Source of the DNA: Saksenaea vasiformis B4078
Taxonomy: Eukaryota; Mucoromycota; Mucoromycetes; Mucorales; Saksenaeaceae
Direction of reading: 5' to 3'
Assembly: GCA_000697055.1 (NCBI GenBank)
Contig: JNDT01002363.1
Coordinates: 1 to 64,000, forward strand
DNA length: 64,000 nt
In this document: one piece after another, positions 37,084 to 48,200 of the stretch
Numbering within the stretch: position 1 is the first letter of the stretch
Layout: the number at the start of each line of letters is the position of its first letter
Notes under the pieces: generated by a model
The model's input: the letters and a program-made list of their open reading frames with translations, nothing else
What the model was told of the DNA's origin: nothing
The model's database searches: none
Made by a program: the position numbers and the translations under genes

Positions 37084-37448
37084 ATATAATCTCTCTTCAC
37101 TTTTTTTCACGTTCATATTCCCTCTTTTCACCGTGTAACTAAGTTTGATATGGCGTGTGTAATTATTAAATGATTTTTTAGTGGAATCTTGCACAATCCT
37201 GTAGGTGTGATATGCCTTTCATTTTGCCAGTTGTTGATAGCATTTGACGCATCCTGATGTCTTACACAGATAGCTTCCGTAAACCATTAATGCAGACAAG
37301 TTTTGCCTTTATGTATCGTCTCGCTACAAGATAGGCATTAGGTAGCGTCTTGCTTGTAATTCGTTGCCGTAAGTTCTTGTCCTGTCCTGAATTTCTTCAA
37401 TCGGCTTTTCGTAACCGTCGACTTTGATTTTCGCTCCTGCGATTTCCT

Positions 37449-37760
37449 TCATGATTCTAGCTTTCGGTAAGGAAATGGCAAAGGATTTGCGCTGTGAGTA
37501 AGAACTCCAATCAATTCAGCACTCGATGAATACATATCTATATAGGTATCATCAGCGCAGTATTGGAGTAGACAGCGCGTCCGAAAAGTCGACAGTTCAA
37601 GCTTAATGAAGCGTATTAACAGGCTCGCACAGTTTATGCCTATACTTTGAACGAGTTCACGCGAATAATCCTGCATAACAAAGTTTGGCGGATGTTTGTA
37701 CGAATCAATTGTAATGCGAGATTGTCGTTGCGTCTGTAGAACAGTTAGAGGATTGAACAT
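37449..37760 (-). CDS. Unrecognised short reading frame, possible gene or gene fragment
   Basis: Frame of about 103 codons on the minus strand between two convincing genes. Composition and texture look protein-like (QSRITIDSYKHPPNFVMQDY, LLQYCADDTYIDMY, LTHSANPLPFPYRKLE) rather than random, but the upstream part has no clear start or splice partner and I do not recognise a family. It could be the last exon of a small gene or a remnant. Confidence 0.3.
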   Translation of the reverse strand: MFNPLTVLQTQRQSRITIDSYKHPPNFVMQDYSRELVQSIGINCASLLIRFIKLELSTFRTRCLLQYCADDTYIDMYSSSAELIGVLTHSANPLPFPYRKLES

Positions 37761-37856
37761 CCGCTAGCAGTAACCCTTCCATTTTTTTTAGCGTCTGGCG
37801 GCGAAGAAACCTTTTTCTTTGCGATTAGACTTTACTCTCCGTTTCCTATTTCTGCG

Positions 37857-39009
37857 ATGCCTCATTCATATCTCGTTATTGGTGGCAACGGTTTCCTAGG
37901 ACGCCATGTGCAGGAGCAAATCCGTCTACGCAAAGATGGCTCTACTCTGGCCGTGTTTGACATGACCATGCCTCACACTCCTGAACCAGATGTGAAGTAC
38001 ATCGTGGGTGATCTCCGCAAGTTTGACGATGTCTACGCGGCCCTGGAAAATATCACTGCTGTCATCCACACCGCCTCACCTCCACACGTCAATTCCAGCA
38101 ATCCACCGCGCGATTTGTATTTCTCTATCAACGTTGACGGTACAGACAATGTCATTCAGGCTTGTCGACAGCGTGGCGTCGAGATTCTGGTAGTGACCAG
38201 TTCTGGCAGCGTTATCTCTACCGGCGAACCCATGGTTAACGTTGATGAATTCACACCGTATCCGCCTCAGGCTATCGACGTTTACACTGAATCCAAGGTT
38301 TGGCAGCTAGTTGCAGTAGTTTACTCCGATCTTTCTAACCTGACTAATAGATTGAATGCGAAAAGATCGTCCTGGCAGCTAATCAGAAAGGTCTACGTAC
38401 CTGCACTATCCGACCTTCTGCTATCTTTGGCCCCGGTGATCGCCAGATGATCCCTGGTATGGTAGAAGTGTGCGAACGCGGGCAACATCGCTTCCAAATC
38501 GGTGACAACACGTCATTGATGGATTTCACATACGTTGGCAACGTAGCTTACGCACATGTACTTGCTGCCGAAGCATTGACCGATCCTTCTTCACCTGCGG
38601 CTGGACAAGCGTTTAACTTGACCAATGGTACACCTGTTCCTTTCTGGGACTTTGCTTCCAAACTCTGGTATGAATATGGCAAACATATGCCCAAGTCCAA
38701 GAAGATCATCCTCTCGTACAATGCCAGTATGGTCATTGCTACGATCAGCGAAGCTATCTACAACGTCAAGGCTCTGTTCTGGGATAAGTCCCAGCTCAAA
38801 GAAGGAATGACTCGAGCTAGAATCAAGCAGGCCATGAGCTCTCGGTATTTCAATATCGACAAGGCACGCAAGCTCTTGGGATATGAGCCCCTGGTGGGGC
38901 TAGAAGAAGGCATCAAGCTAAGTGTCGAGGTAAGCTCAACTATAAGTCAATTGTGTATTTATCCGTGGATTAGTATTACAAAGCACAAAATCAATCAAAG
39001 GCGCACTGA
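37857..39009 (+). CDS. ERG26: Sterol-4-alpha-carboxylate 3-dehydrogenase (decarboxylating)
   Basis: Three exons (37857-38297, 38351-38929, 38974-39009), 351 residues, close to yeast Erg26 (349). It is an extended short-chain dehydrogenase of the 3-beta-HSD group. It oxidises and decarboxylates the C4-carboxysterol intermediate in C4-demethylation of ergosterol precursors, normally at the ER. Visible: the NAD-binding glycine motif VIGGNGFLGRHV at residue 7, VTSSGSV (catalytic Ser region), YTESK as the YxxxK pair split from IECEK by intron 1, TIRPSAIFGPGD, and FTYVGNVAYAHVLAAE. The 36-nt last exon supplies the typical YYK... C-terminus. A plant-type reductase or another 3-beta-HSD-like SDR is less likely given DFTYVGNVAYAH. 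Confidence 0.88.
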
Positions 39010-39059
39010 ATAGATAATTAGCATCGAAGCATAGAAGTCCTAATTATTTTTGTCTACTG

Positions 39060-40090
39060 ATATATTGTTTATTGAATCATCTTCTACGCTACTCTAAATA
39101 AAGCTTGCGTCTCTGAAGAGCCAAGTTTGCGCTAAAGAAGAATTGAATAGGCGGCCATCAGTACATCAATTTTACGCTAGAAGGTTAATCAACTTACATT
39201 AACTTGGTCTCTCCAGCGGCCGCAAAATTTATTCGAGCAGCATAAAAACAATTCATGGTTAGCAAATGGGACAATACTTCGATGCGCTTTCACTTACCCC
39301 GAAGGGTATGGCCGTCCAGCGTACGGGGCCTGGCCCGCACCAGAGTGTTGGGGGCGGCGAGATGGCTGGGGGGACCCAGTGGCGTAGGAGCGGCCACGTT
39401 TTGAACAGTATGTAGAGGACTTGAAGCGATGCAACGTCTGGCGATTTATTGCGGAAAATGAGCGATCCTGAGTGTGTGACAACATTTGCTTACTTGAGCG
39501 AAGGGCGTAAACCACCAACACAGCGAAGACGGTTCGGGACAGCGGGAGTGCAGCATAAACGGCATACAGAAAAATATGAGTGATCCTGGATATGTAATAA
39601 AAAGTTGACGTCTGTACCGGGGATGTTTGTACCAACAGAGCCAAAGAAGAAGGAAAAAAAGGAAAAAGAAGTGCTCGCTTTAAATATGCATCAGTTTCCG
39701 TTATCTGAGACATTTCTTTTGTGTGAGATAAAAGGAACACACTTTTTGCATGAGACGACGGGATCCTGTTTCTGACACACCGTTCGTATGAGTCAAAAGG
39801 ACCCGATCACTGATTCACCCCTTTGCATGACACGATGATGCCCTATTACCGACCACGTCTTCTGCATGAGAGCAAAAATTGTACCTTTCACACACCCTTT
39901 GGCATGATGTAAAAAACCCGATCATTGTCACCCCTTTGCATGAGATAAAGAATCCTATCTTTAACACGTTCTTAGACACAAACGTAACATGGAAGAGTAT
40001 GGCACGCAAATCATGGCATCGGATAAACGTAAAAATATGTGCTTCTAAACGCAGAGTCTGTCTGGAAGTAACGACAACTATCTTCAAATA
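39060..40090 (-). repeat. Dispersed repeat family, most complete copy b
   Basis: About 1.0 kb. The reverse complement matches copy a (11880-12480) and copy c (31080-31690); 39070-39260 matches copy d in the forward direction. The high-coordinate third (39700-39970) is a tandem set of about seven ~38-bp units with the core CCTTTGCATGAGATAAA. A 148-codon frame at 39294-39740 (minus) contains two hydrophobic stretches and TLHRFKSST, and is disrupted in the other copies. Whether it was ever a gene is unclear. No polymerase or transposase is encoded. Confidence 0.55.
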
Positions 40091-40244
40091 AACGCAAAGT
40101 CATGGAAAAAATAGAATAAATGAAAAAAAAAAATAAGGAAGTGCATTATTTTGACTTTTTGGTGAGGAAATGACATAAGTAAAAGGGCATGTCTTGTTGA
40201 GGAAAGAAAAAAACTTGTAATAGACAGCCCAATATATTCGTTTT

Positions 40245-41506
40245 TTAAAAGTTCCAGTTACCCGCGCTGTCTTGTTCTTTTGTTTCTACTTCTTCTTGAA
40301 TTTGCATTTGGACATAAGCTAGCTTATCCACCAAAGTCTTCAATGCCATGGTTACGACTTCTTCTGGCGCCAGTGATCCGACAGTCTAATACCGAAGTCT
40401 TAACATGCATGATCTCAAATCTGCTCATTACCACATTACCTCAGATTCAAAGTAGAAGCGGTCTGGTTTTGCGTTGTAATCAAAGGCTACAAGACCAGAC
40501 GAGTCGGACATGTGTGGTCATGTATATGATCTACTTACGAGCGTTTGGATCCGGTGGGGGTTCATGTTGTGCATTTTTGCTCAGAGGCCTAAATAACACG
40601 CTTAACCATGCAACTAGAGATACTATGTATTGGCTTACCATTCCTCCTCTGATTCTTCAAACCAGTACTGGGTGTGCCTTAACTTATTGTATGGATCATA
40701 TTCAAATGCTACACCACTCACTGGACTCCACTTTGCATGTTCTTTTGCAACACCCTGCAACACCAGCATTAATCTTCGTATACTATCCTTTCCATCATAA
40801 TATTCACCTTTTTCGCAATACACTTCAACTTTAGTTCATGTCCTTTACGTAATTTCACCAAAAGGATTCCAGAATCATTTTTATCTACAACGCTTATCAG
40901 AAACCTTAACAATGTCACTTAGTTTCTCTACCTTGCAAAACCGGAATAAAGGATGGATTGGATGATACAAGATCACGACTTGTCACTTCCTTTGTGCGAT
41001 CCTCCGTGCATTTGACATGCAGCGTCAATTCGACAGAACACTCAGGGCAGTATTGAGAACACGTGCAGTCCTGCAACTATATTTAACAACCATTTCTATT
41101 TTTCATGCTGTGCATTTGTTGATAATAAATCCATACTCGTGTATAACGTAATTTCTCAACATCTCGACTGTCAATGGGCACCATGCCGAGACGATGAGCA
41201 ATAAACTCATCGGCCAACACTGTCGTGTTCGTCTCGATCTCTACCATATCAATGGCTGCAATTTACGATCGTTTTAGTCCCTTCATCGATCGACAACCAT
41301 GTGACGGACCTACTGTAGGCACCTCGGCGATCATGACTCGTCGCATGGAATTAGCGACACTGGATGAACGTTAGCATCGAGATAACAGTTGGTACAGCTT
41401 GCCTTAAATCAGTATCACTCAAGATAAAGTTGATACGATCTTTCGTCAGCTCTCTGATCTGAATGTTCGGTCCTCCTAGTGCTCCATATTGCGAAGTGAT
41501 GTCCAT
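40245..41506 (-). CDS. RPB3: RNA polymerase II subunit RPB3
   Basis: Multi-exon gene on the minus strand, roughly 280 residues, starting [20 protein letters not shown] at 41506. It is the alpha-like subunit that pairs with RPB11 to nucleate Pol II assembly. Marks: [25 protein letters not shown], the alpha-type dimerisation motif built across an intron; [20 protein letters not shown]; the zinc-binding set [17 protein letters not shown] near 41050; and [33 protein letters not shown]. The intron just after SDTDL (about 41398-41358) begins with GC (AG|GCAAGC) and ends CATCCAG; using it restores the conserved [11 protein letters not shown]. The tail is Glu/Lys-rich and ends NWNF. ORFs on the plus strand over this interval are shadows. 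Confidence 0.93.
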
Positions 41507-42151
41507 GGCTATGTGTGGTCTGAGAACCAAAAAAAGAAGCTGATATTTGTGTGCGTTTCGGCCGCCAGAAAGCAGTCCCAGCACAGAGAATACTCCATTT
41601 TGCATGTAATTTTGCGCCGCTTGAAAGGTCTTTTTGCACTGGCCAATGGCATTAATTTGCGTTGTCTGGAAATGAATTTTACAATAGCCGTTGTAGAATG
41701 GCACCCTTCAGGCTGTATCATTCGTTTGATCATGCCAAGGTAACGGAGGAAGACTTAGAAATGTCCCATTATCTATATGCATGCGTACGATAATGAATAT
41801 GACCCTCCAATCAAGATGATGGAAAATTGGCCTTAGCTGATATCCTCCATGCTCAGCTATCGAAGTCGTAAGATGACTTTACACGGTGTATATATATACG
41901 CCACGAATACTACTCATCTCAATTTTTCGTACGTTGAGAAAGGTCCAGCTTGTCGTGTCTGGAGATAAACAGAGGCTGTACCTTATGTCGCTACCTGAAT
42001 ATATTTAATCTCAATCACCGACAATATAAATACCAATGTAATCTAATATTAGTTCTTGGTCTACCTTTTCTACCGAAATAAACGACACCCCTCAGTCTCA
42101 CTGTACTTCTCCAGTACCGACACAACACAGCTGCTATCCCGGGTGGCATAA

Positions 42152-42230
42152 CACTATGGAAAACCGGTTCCTGACGGATACGTTTTTACTCAACGAAAAG
42201 TAGTCAATCAGGAACCGGTTTTTCATAGTG
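42152..42230. repeat. 79-bp palindromic (fold-back) transposon end
   Basis: CACTATGGAAAACCGGTTCC at the left is repeated inverted at the right end (22 of 23 bp over the terminal arms: 42152-42174 against 42208-42230), with a 33-nt spacer. The same outer sequence, slightly changed, bounds 44021-44161, so the two blocks probably are ends or MITE derivatives of one element family enclosing the DDE transposase remnant between them. Confidence 0.6.
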
Positions 42231-42299
42231 CAAAAAGAAATTCTTTGAAATGCTTAAAGGTTTAACATATTGATCTTAGTTTACATAGCTGTCTAGTCC

Positions 42300-43041
42300 G
42301 CAAATGGAGTATCATATCGAAAAAGGTGGAAACGCCTCCCGCAGCAAGGAATTCTGATCCAGTCATAGCATTGTGAAAGGAAAGCTAAACAGCGGGAGAA
42401 AATACAGATGAGATCTCACGAAGAATTGCATCTTTACTTGATGTGCCTGGATTCAGCTTGCATACTTATAGAAATTTTAGCGGTTCTTTGGAAGCCATAT
42501 CAGCGAAAGGCACTGTACCCAGCTGGAAACGGAGTTAACAACTGATAGGGAAGTTACAATCACTGCAGTATATGGTGCCATATCTGAGGCAGAGGTAATA
42601 GATATATCTTTGAGAAAGCCTCAGGCTACATCTGTGTCCAGAAAGAGAAAGCTTAACAAAAAAAAAGGCAAAAACAGTTCATGATCGGGTCGGTACACGA
42701 CTGAACACTTCCTGCCTTTTATATCTAATGTAATGGACGTGCTGGATGAACACGATAAGAAATCCCATTACATCGTAAGGGACAATGATCCAATACACAG
42801 GCCAGCAGCTATGCGCGAGGTGGTTGAGCGCAGACGTTATAAATATCCTTATTTACTACCATATTCCCTTTTTCTAAATCCTATTGAAGAGTCTTGGCCA
42901 AAGGTAAAAGCAGGTATCAGGAGAAATACTCTAGAAGCCGATGACAGACTTACAGATCGAACTTGTGAATTGGCAAATAAGGTAACTAGATCCGATTTTC
43001 AAGCCTGGGGTCGGCATGCTATGACTTTTTTTACGCTATAA
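42300..43041 (+). pseudogene. Decayed IS630/Tc1-mariner-like DDE transposase
   Basis: The C-terminal third is open (42733-43041, MDVLDEHDKKSHYIV...) with the DDE-superfamily signature: the second catalytic Asp region VRDNDPIHRP and the third-acid block LLPYSLFLNPIEESWPKVKAG, where E of NPIEE is the final catalytic residue. Upstream, pieces of the same protein can be traced in broken frames at about 42530-42650 (GAISEAEVIDISLRKPQA and RKRKLN), with stops and indels. The normal N-D-x-P-I-H reads DNDPIHRP, so Ala at the usual DNAPIH position is replaced by Asp. The enzyme cannot be made from this copy. Confidence 0.7.
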
Positions 43042-44020
43042 AATGAAGAGCGAGAGGCGTAATATAGTTTAACACAGAGTCATAAATTATCGTGAGATCC
43101 TTACAGACAATCCCTGTTGCTATCTTCAGATAGAGAGCTCCTTCTGAAATAAGAAAACGGATTGTTAAAATCACACATCATTTTGCATGATTTCATAACA
43201 GAGCCATCTTATACCATTGCGAGATAGGAAGGATCATCCGAATTTATTATTCGATCCTGAATTGAGGAAGTTCGGAACGAAGGCATATACGTAATAGTAT
43301 TATCAACCTTCCTTCTTAAACTGAATTTAATCTCCCTATCAGCTGGTATCTAGATTGATCGCGCCGCGTAAAGTATCGATCTTCTCCTTGCTGTCAACAA
43401 GGTTTCCTCCGCTTTCTATTCCTCATCTTCTGGAACCACGTCAGATTAAAACCGTATTGACACTTTAATTTGAACCCACTCTTCAGCCCACTCGCGGCGA
43501 CGCTTGCTGAGATATTGATCCTGGTGGCGATTCTTGCGTGGATCTCGACCCTGGCTGCGGCCACCGTATTGGCCTTCATGCAGATGTAGAGCACTATGAA
43601 TGCTCCGACTCATATTGCTTCGGTTTGATATACTACAACAAACAATAAAGCCGGTGACTCTTGATTATATAGCTAGCCATGCATTGTTCTTTTTCTCTCT
43701 ATTCAGCACCCATCAGAAATTGATGCTAGCTAAATTAGCAAGCATACTTTCACTTGTTTGTACAGCATCAATTCAGGAATCAGAGATCTGTTTTCGACTT
43801 CATAATACATGATCCTCAGTAGTATCGTTCACATATGGTAGCTGTGCGTCTAACCTCTCTGATAAAACGTATTGACATAGAGATCCCCATAGATAGCTTA
43901 ATCTATGTCCAGAAACATGACCATAATGAACGCTGTGAACGATAAACATATCTTAATCGTCATTATTATAACTCATTCTATAGTAGATTAATGACGCTTG
44001 TAACGCACACATTCTTGAAA
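43042..44020. other. Remainder of the DDE element or flanking DNA
   Basis: No reading frame of note. Lies between the transposase remnant and the second palindromic end. Confidence 0.4.
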
Positions 44021-44161
44021 CACTATGAAAAATGGGTTCCTGCTTGACTATTTTTCCTTAACAAAGAAGCAGTCTATCGAGAACTGAGGTAGTACGGGAC
44101 CCTGACGGGCTATTTTTCTCTTAAGGAAAAGTAGTCAATCAGGAACCCATTTTCCGTAGTG
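44021..44161. repeat. 141-bp palindromic (fold-back) transposon end
   Basis: Outer arms of 22 bp (44021-44042 and 44140-44161) are inverted copies with two mismatches: CACTATGAAAAATGGGTTCC against the complement of the CAGGAACCC...GTAGTG end. Inner parts also repeat TTGACTATTTTTC/GAAAAGTAGTCAA. The ends resemble those of 42152-42230, giving a candidate 2.0-kb element 42152-44161. Confidence 0.55.
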
Positions 44162-44436
44162 GACATGTTAATAGAAATTGCCGTGTGACGGCTCGAGTTG
44201 AGGTACTTGAAGTCCATCAAGTTTATTTGTGACAACACTTCGGTACGTCCTTTTCTCTTCTTTCATTATGCTTCAATCTCTTTTTCAGTGGTGCTCTATA
44301 ACGATAATCAACCTACTTGCAAATTTGCTAGAATGGACCTGGCATGATCTCGTATTGCTTTTAAAGATTAAGAAATCTATCGAAAAGAGTACGAGCTGGC
44401 ACGTTCACTGGAAGGTGAGAGTAAGGCGTAAATGAC

Positions 44437-47119
44437 TTGGGATTATTGAAATACACCTGTTTAGTTACCAGCAAGGACTGTGGTGCTGCTGGCCATGCTA
44501 ATAAGCGGTTTAAGATCTGTCCCTTAAACACCAGACACGGCAAGGCGCCCGGTAAGCATACAAGGTACAGCTACTTGAAATTTCTCATCAACTCCTTTCT
44601 CTTTATAAGCTGCTTTCAAGCGAAAGCTTACCTTGACCAAACAAGCTGAGACATCGAAGGCAAAGAAACGCGGAAGATATCAGAAAGCTGAAGAAGCAAC
44701 AAATATAAGCGCTTCAGGAAAACCATGTTCGACCTGTGGTGGTACCGACCATACCCGATCGTCGTCTAAACGATGCCCCATGCATAAAGCATCGAAAAGG
44801 GACATCATTGCAGACCGGCTTGCCCAAAAAAATTATGAAACGTTCACACGCAAGCTACCCTTTTCATCTGTCGTACGCTCAGAGCACGAAGAAGCACTAC
44901 GCACGAAAATCATACGGTTGTCAAAATTTTTGCGCGAAGTAATCTTTCGTGCCCAATTACTCGTAAATTCGTATATAATCGCTAATTCCGATCGCGCAAT
45001 GCCTTCATACGTATATACGCAGAACTTCTGGTATTCCGTTAGTCAGCTGGTAATGGGAATCAACATCAGCAATAACAACAGTAACTTCCCACGCGAGATG
45101 TACGGGCATTGGGAGAATCTCTTAGCTCGTCATCCAACTGCTGTGTATCACGTTGGTGATTTTACGGGATACAGTGGTAGTCTATCGGCAGCGTGTGTCA
45201 CATTAGCATCCACGTATTCCAACAACGTAGTCGAGAACTTCGAAAGCCGAATGAAATTTTATATATCACGAAGGCTGATCAGCCTTCTACCAGTAAGATT
45301 CAAAGTCGCGAGGTACTACTGATTTATTTTGCTAATGTAGAATTTGTACAAGAGTCAAGCTAAAGCAATCGCCGGAGATTATGTATACGAACGCTTAGTT
45401 AAGGGTGATCCATACTGGCCATTTCCTGATAAGCCAATGGACTCTGAAGTTGAATCCGTCGTGGAGACCATATGTTGCGAATTTACAGGATTAATGCCGG
45501 TAGAACCAACTACTGCAGAACGACTCTCTGCACGCCCTGGAGAGTACGTGCCGGTACTGGCTTATATCCTTAGAACGCACGAAGACGAACATGAGAAGGC
45601 AGGAAAAGAGTGCAAAGATTCGCCTCGTTTGTTCTCTTTATCACCATCACCATCTACGCATTGGCAATTTGTGTCAATCAATTGCAACGTTCTTACCGTC
45701 TTAACAGGCGTTCCACGTGGACGTGATTACGATGCTCAGCTTGCTCAGTTCCATCAAGTGTTTAACTTTTCCAAGCTCGGCTATAAGACGTAAGCAAGCG
45801 CTCATTAGATAACTGTCTGATGCCATTTTCCTGTAGCTTTGAACAACTGAAAAACTCGGCGAACGAGAGCGGTACAGCATTTAAGGCTGCTGTTCTGAGT
45901 GATGGATATAGCGTTGATATACAGTTTGCTCGAGCTCGGAAACCGGAAGCTGCAATCATCGACACGAGCCTTTCAGTTGACGATCTGACTATGGAGAATG
46001 TATATGACCATTTCACACCATGCGCCATAGATCCTGGTATTAATCAGGCTTTTACTGCTGCGTACGGCCAAAACAACGAGCGTCATGAAATAAGGCGATG
46101 TTCTACGAACGAGTATTATTCGTATACGGGTTCACCGAACAGAGATATACAGATGCAAGTAGAAAAGAAAGAACAAGGAGTCGAAGAGATTGAGAGCTCT
46201 CTGGAATCCGGAAAGACGTCTGACGTCGATTCATATAACCGCTATCTGGAGTGCATTTTTCTTCATATGAATACCTTATTCGATTTCTACGTCCGGGAAG
46301 AGCAATGGCAAGGTTCCACGGCTATCAAGGGGTGCAAAGAGCAAGAGAAGAGATGGTTAACATTCTGGTATCTGGAGGCAAAAAGTACAATCGTAGAAAA
46401 CGAAAGCGCACAAGATCAAATAGGAGAACACGCAAAAAAGGTCGCAAACGTCGTAAAGACGCACGGAGTAAGAAAAGCACGGCCGATGATAAATCATTAG
46501 CTCATTGGCAAGTACTTTTAATTATACCAATTTACTACCAACAGTAACTAATGAATTGCTAACAGTGTTCCTCGACCAAACACTTCTTCCGAACGAAGCA
46601 CGCTCAGGAGAAAGGGATGCTTTCATCAATGGAGGCCCGCAAATTTCACGAATGAGGGGAAGAAGACACCTTTGATTGTATTCGGCGACGGGATGTTCAA
46701 TAACAGATGTAACTACAAGGGACATCGCAAAGGTGTGGTCAATATCCTATGGAGAAGTTTGAAGAGAAGGGAAAGACGCGGAGAGTTACTAGTTGTAACA
46801 ATTGACGAGTACCTCTCCTCGCAGGTCAGTACTATGACGCTGGCGACATCGATATGCTCAAATGTATGTTTAGATCTTTCATAATTGCTGAAACAGATCG
46901 CTTCAGAAAGTTGTAACCAGCGATCACATCTCCCACCACAGCATCTTGGAATGCAAAACCTGTAAGACGTTGTGGAATCGGGATGTGATGGCAAGCAAGA
47001 ACCTATTTCGGATTGCTGAATCGATCTGGAGGGGCCAAGCCAGACAAGCCGAATTTGCCAGGTCTTCAAGGGACAATATCGCCGGTACGAATGCGGTTCC
47101 CTCCACCGGGAAGGTTTAG
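44437..47119 (+). pseudogene. Fanzor (eukaryotic TnpB-like RuvC nuclease), copy 1, disabled
   Basis: Exon pieces: an N-terminal part from about 44633 to 45292, 45343-45790, 45832 to about 46510, about 46566-46824, 46874-47119. The catalytic set of the TnpB/Fanzor RuvC domain is traceable: RuvC-I Asp in AIDPGINQAF (codon 46030), RuvC-II Glu in TIDEYLSSQ (46807), RuvC-III Asp in NRDVMASKN (46982). The N-terminus has a zinc motif CX2CX4HX7CX2H (CSTCGGTDH...CPMH). It is broken. A single-base loss near 46291 shifts the frame before the basic block VNILVSGGKKY. In the zinc finger after RuvC-II the first Cys reads Phe (46877) and TGA follows at 46889. No ATG begins the first long exon. The 49-nt intron 46825-46873 matches the position and length of that in copy 2. 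The second zinc half ECKTCKTLW is intact. Confidence 0.8.
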
Positions 47120-47800
47120 ATTTTTACGGTAAGCTTGTCGTTACATATATAAAATTGAAATCAATTTTACTGATTGATCCTTTAGGTGCTCACACCGGTA
47201 AGTTCTTCTTCGGATCATCAAACAAGTTGCTAAATAATGAATGTTTGCTACGCTTAAAATGGTTTCTTGCGTCGTCAATCGAGAATTGTGTATATCGATT
47301 CTCAGGACGCAAAAAATCATTTTAGGCAACGCAAAACGTTCTACAACAAACAGTACTCCATGTAATACGCGCATTGCGGAACGAATTTTGCGCCAGTGAC
47401 CAGAGACTTTTGCGTTGTTTCGATCTGAATGCCCATGACCACATGAAGGCTGATGGCTCTCCATTGAATATAAATGATGTCATCTCATTGGTTGTTGATA
47501 TGTCTGACAATGATACACAAAACGAGTGGGCAGAACTGTCTCATTCAAATCCATCTGGTTTTGACTGAAAGATAGCGGGGAAGGAGGTAGTCATGTAAAC
47601 GCCGACCTTATACGAATGCGTACATTGACAGAAGCCTCATTATTTGCTGACGATAACAGAGATGAAAGCCTAACTGGCTTTGTCCACTTTCCGAACAGGC
47701 CATGTGTATAGCATGAGCATGAAGCTAGAACGAGAGGTTCATATAGGGAATACGCCCCATAGCAAATCGAAAAACTGCCTGATTTGGTGATTAAAAAATG
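47120..47800. other. 3' flank of Fanzor copy 1 with a long stem-loop
   Basis: Directly after the stop, GATTTTTACGGTAAGCT resembles the DNA after copy 2 (TTTACGGTAAGCTC near 52715). AAAATGGTTTCTTGCGTC at 47256-47273 pairs with 47306-47323 (16 of 18 bp), leaving a 32-nt loop. In TnpB and Fanzor systems the guide RNA comes from the 3' end of the gene and the element end, so this is a candidate site for it, but no RNA is demonstrated. Confidence 0.35.
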
Positions 47801-47809
47801 ACGAAGCAA

Positions 47810-48200
47810 CGCTTACGACGAGTATAAATGTCCGAACGCTCCACGTTATATCAAAATGTACAACAGGGATGAAGAAGGATCTCTACCTGGCGTTCAGAGG
47901 AAGTCTCGTACTAGATATTATAGCGGGCTGAATGAAGCTCATTCCGAGTTTCTTGTAGATTACATTGACAGAAATCCCGCTGCTATCCTGATTGATATAA
48001 AAGGAGCTTATATGAGGCGTTTGAAGACTTAGTTATCTCAGAATCAACATTGAATAGGTATTTAGTCAATAAATGTTGTATAAACCTGAAAAGCTGGAAA
48101 AGCTTCTTGCGAAAAGAGAAAGCTGCAGAATGGGAAAAAGATGCAAGACTTGGAATTCACTAACGGTGGCACAGTTATACAGTAATCACTATCATGAACG
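47810..48200 (+). pseudogene. Fragment of a DDE transposase N-terminal (helix-turn-helix) region
   Basis: Broken frames carry a readable HTH-type segment typical of IS630/Tc1-like proteins: RTRYYSGLNEAHSEFLVDYI, then NPAAILIDIK, LVISESTLNRYLV and LRKEKAAEWEKDA. Stops interrupt it, and no catalytic part follows. Likely a relic of another element of the same superfamily as the one at 42300. Confidence 0.5.

Noticed and set aside
40280..40834. 184-codon plus-strand frame
   Set aside because: Antisense shadow of the RPB3 exons, which match a known family residue by residue on the minus strand.
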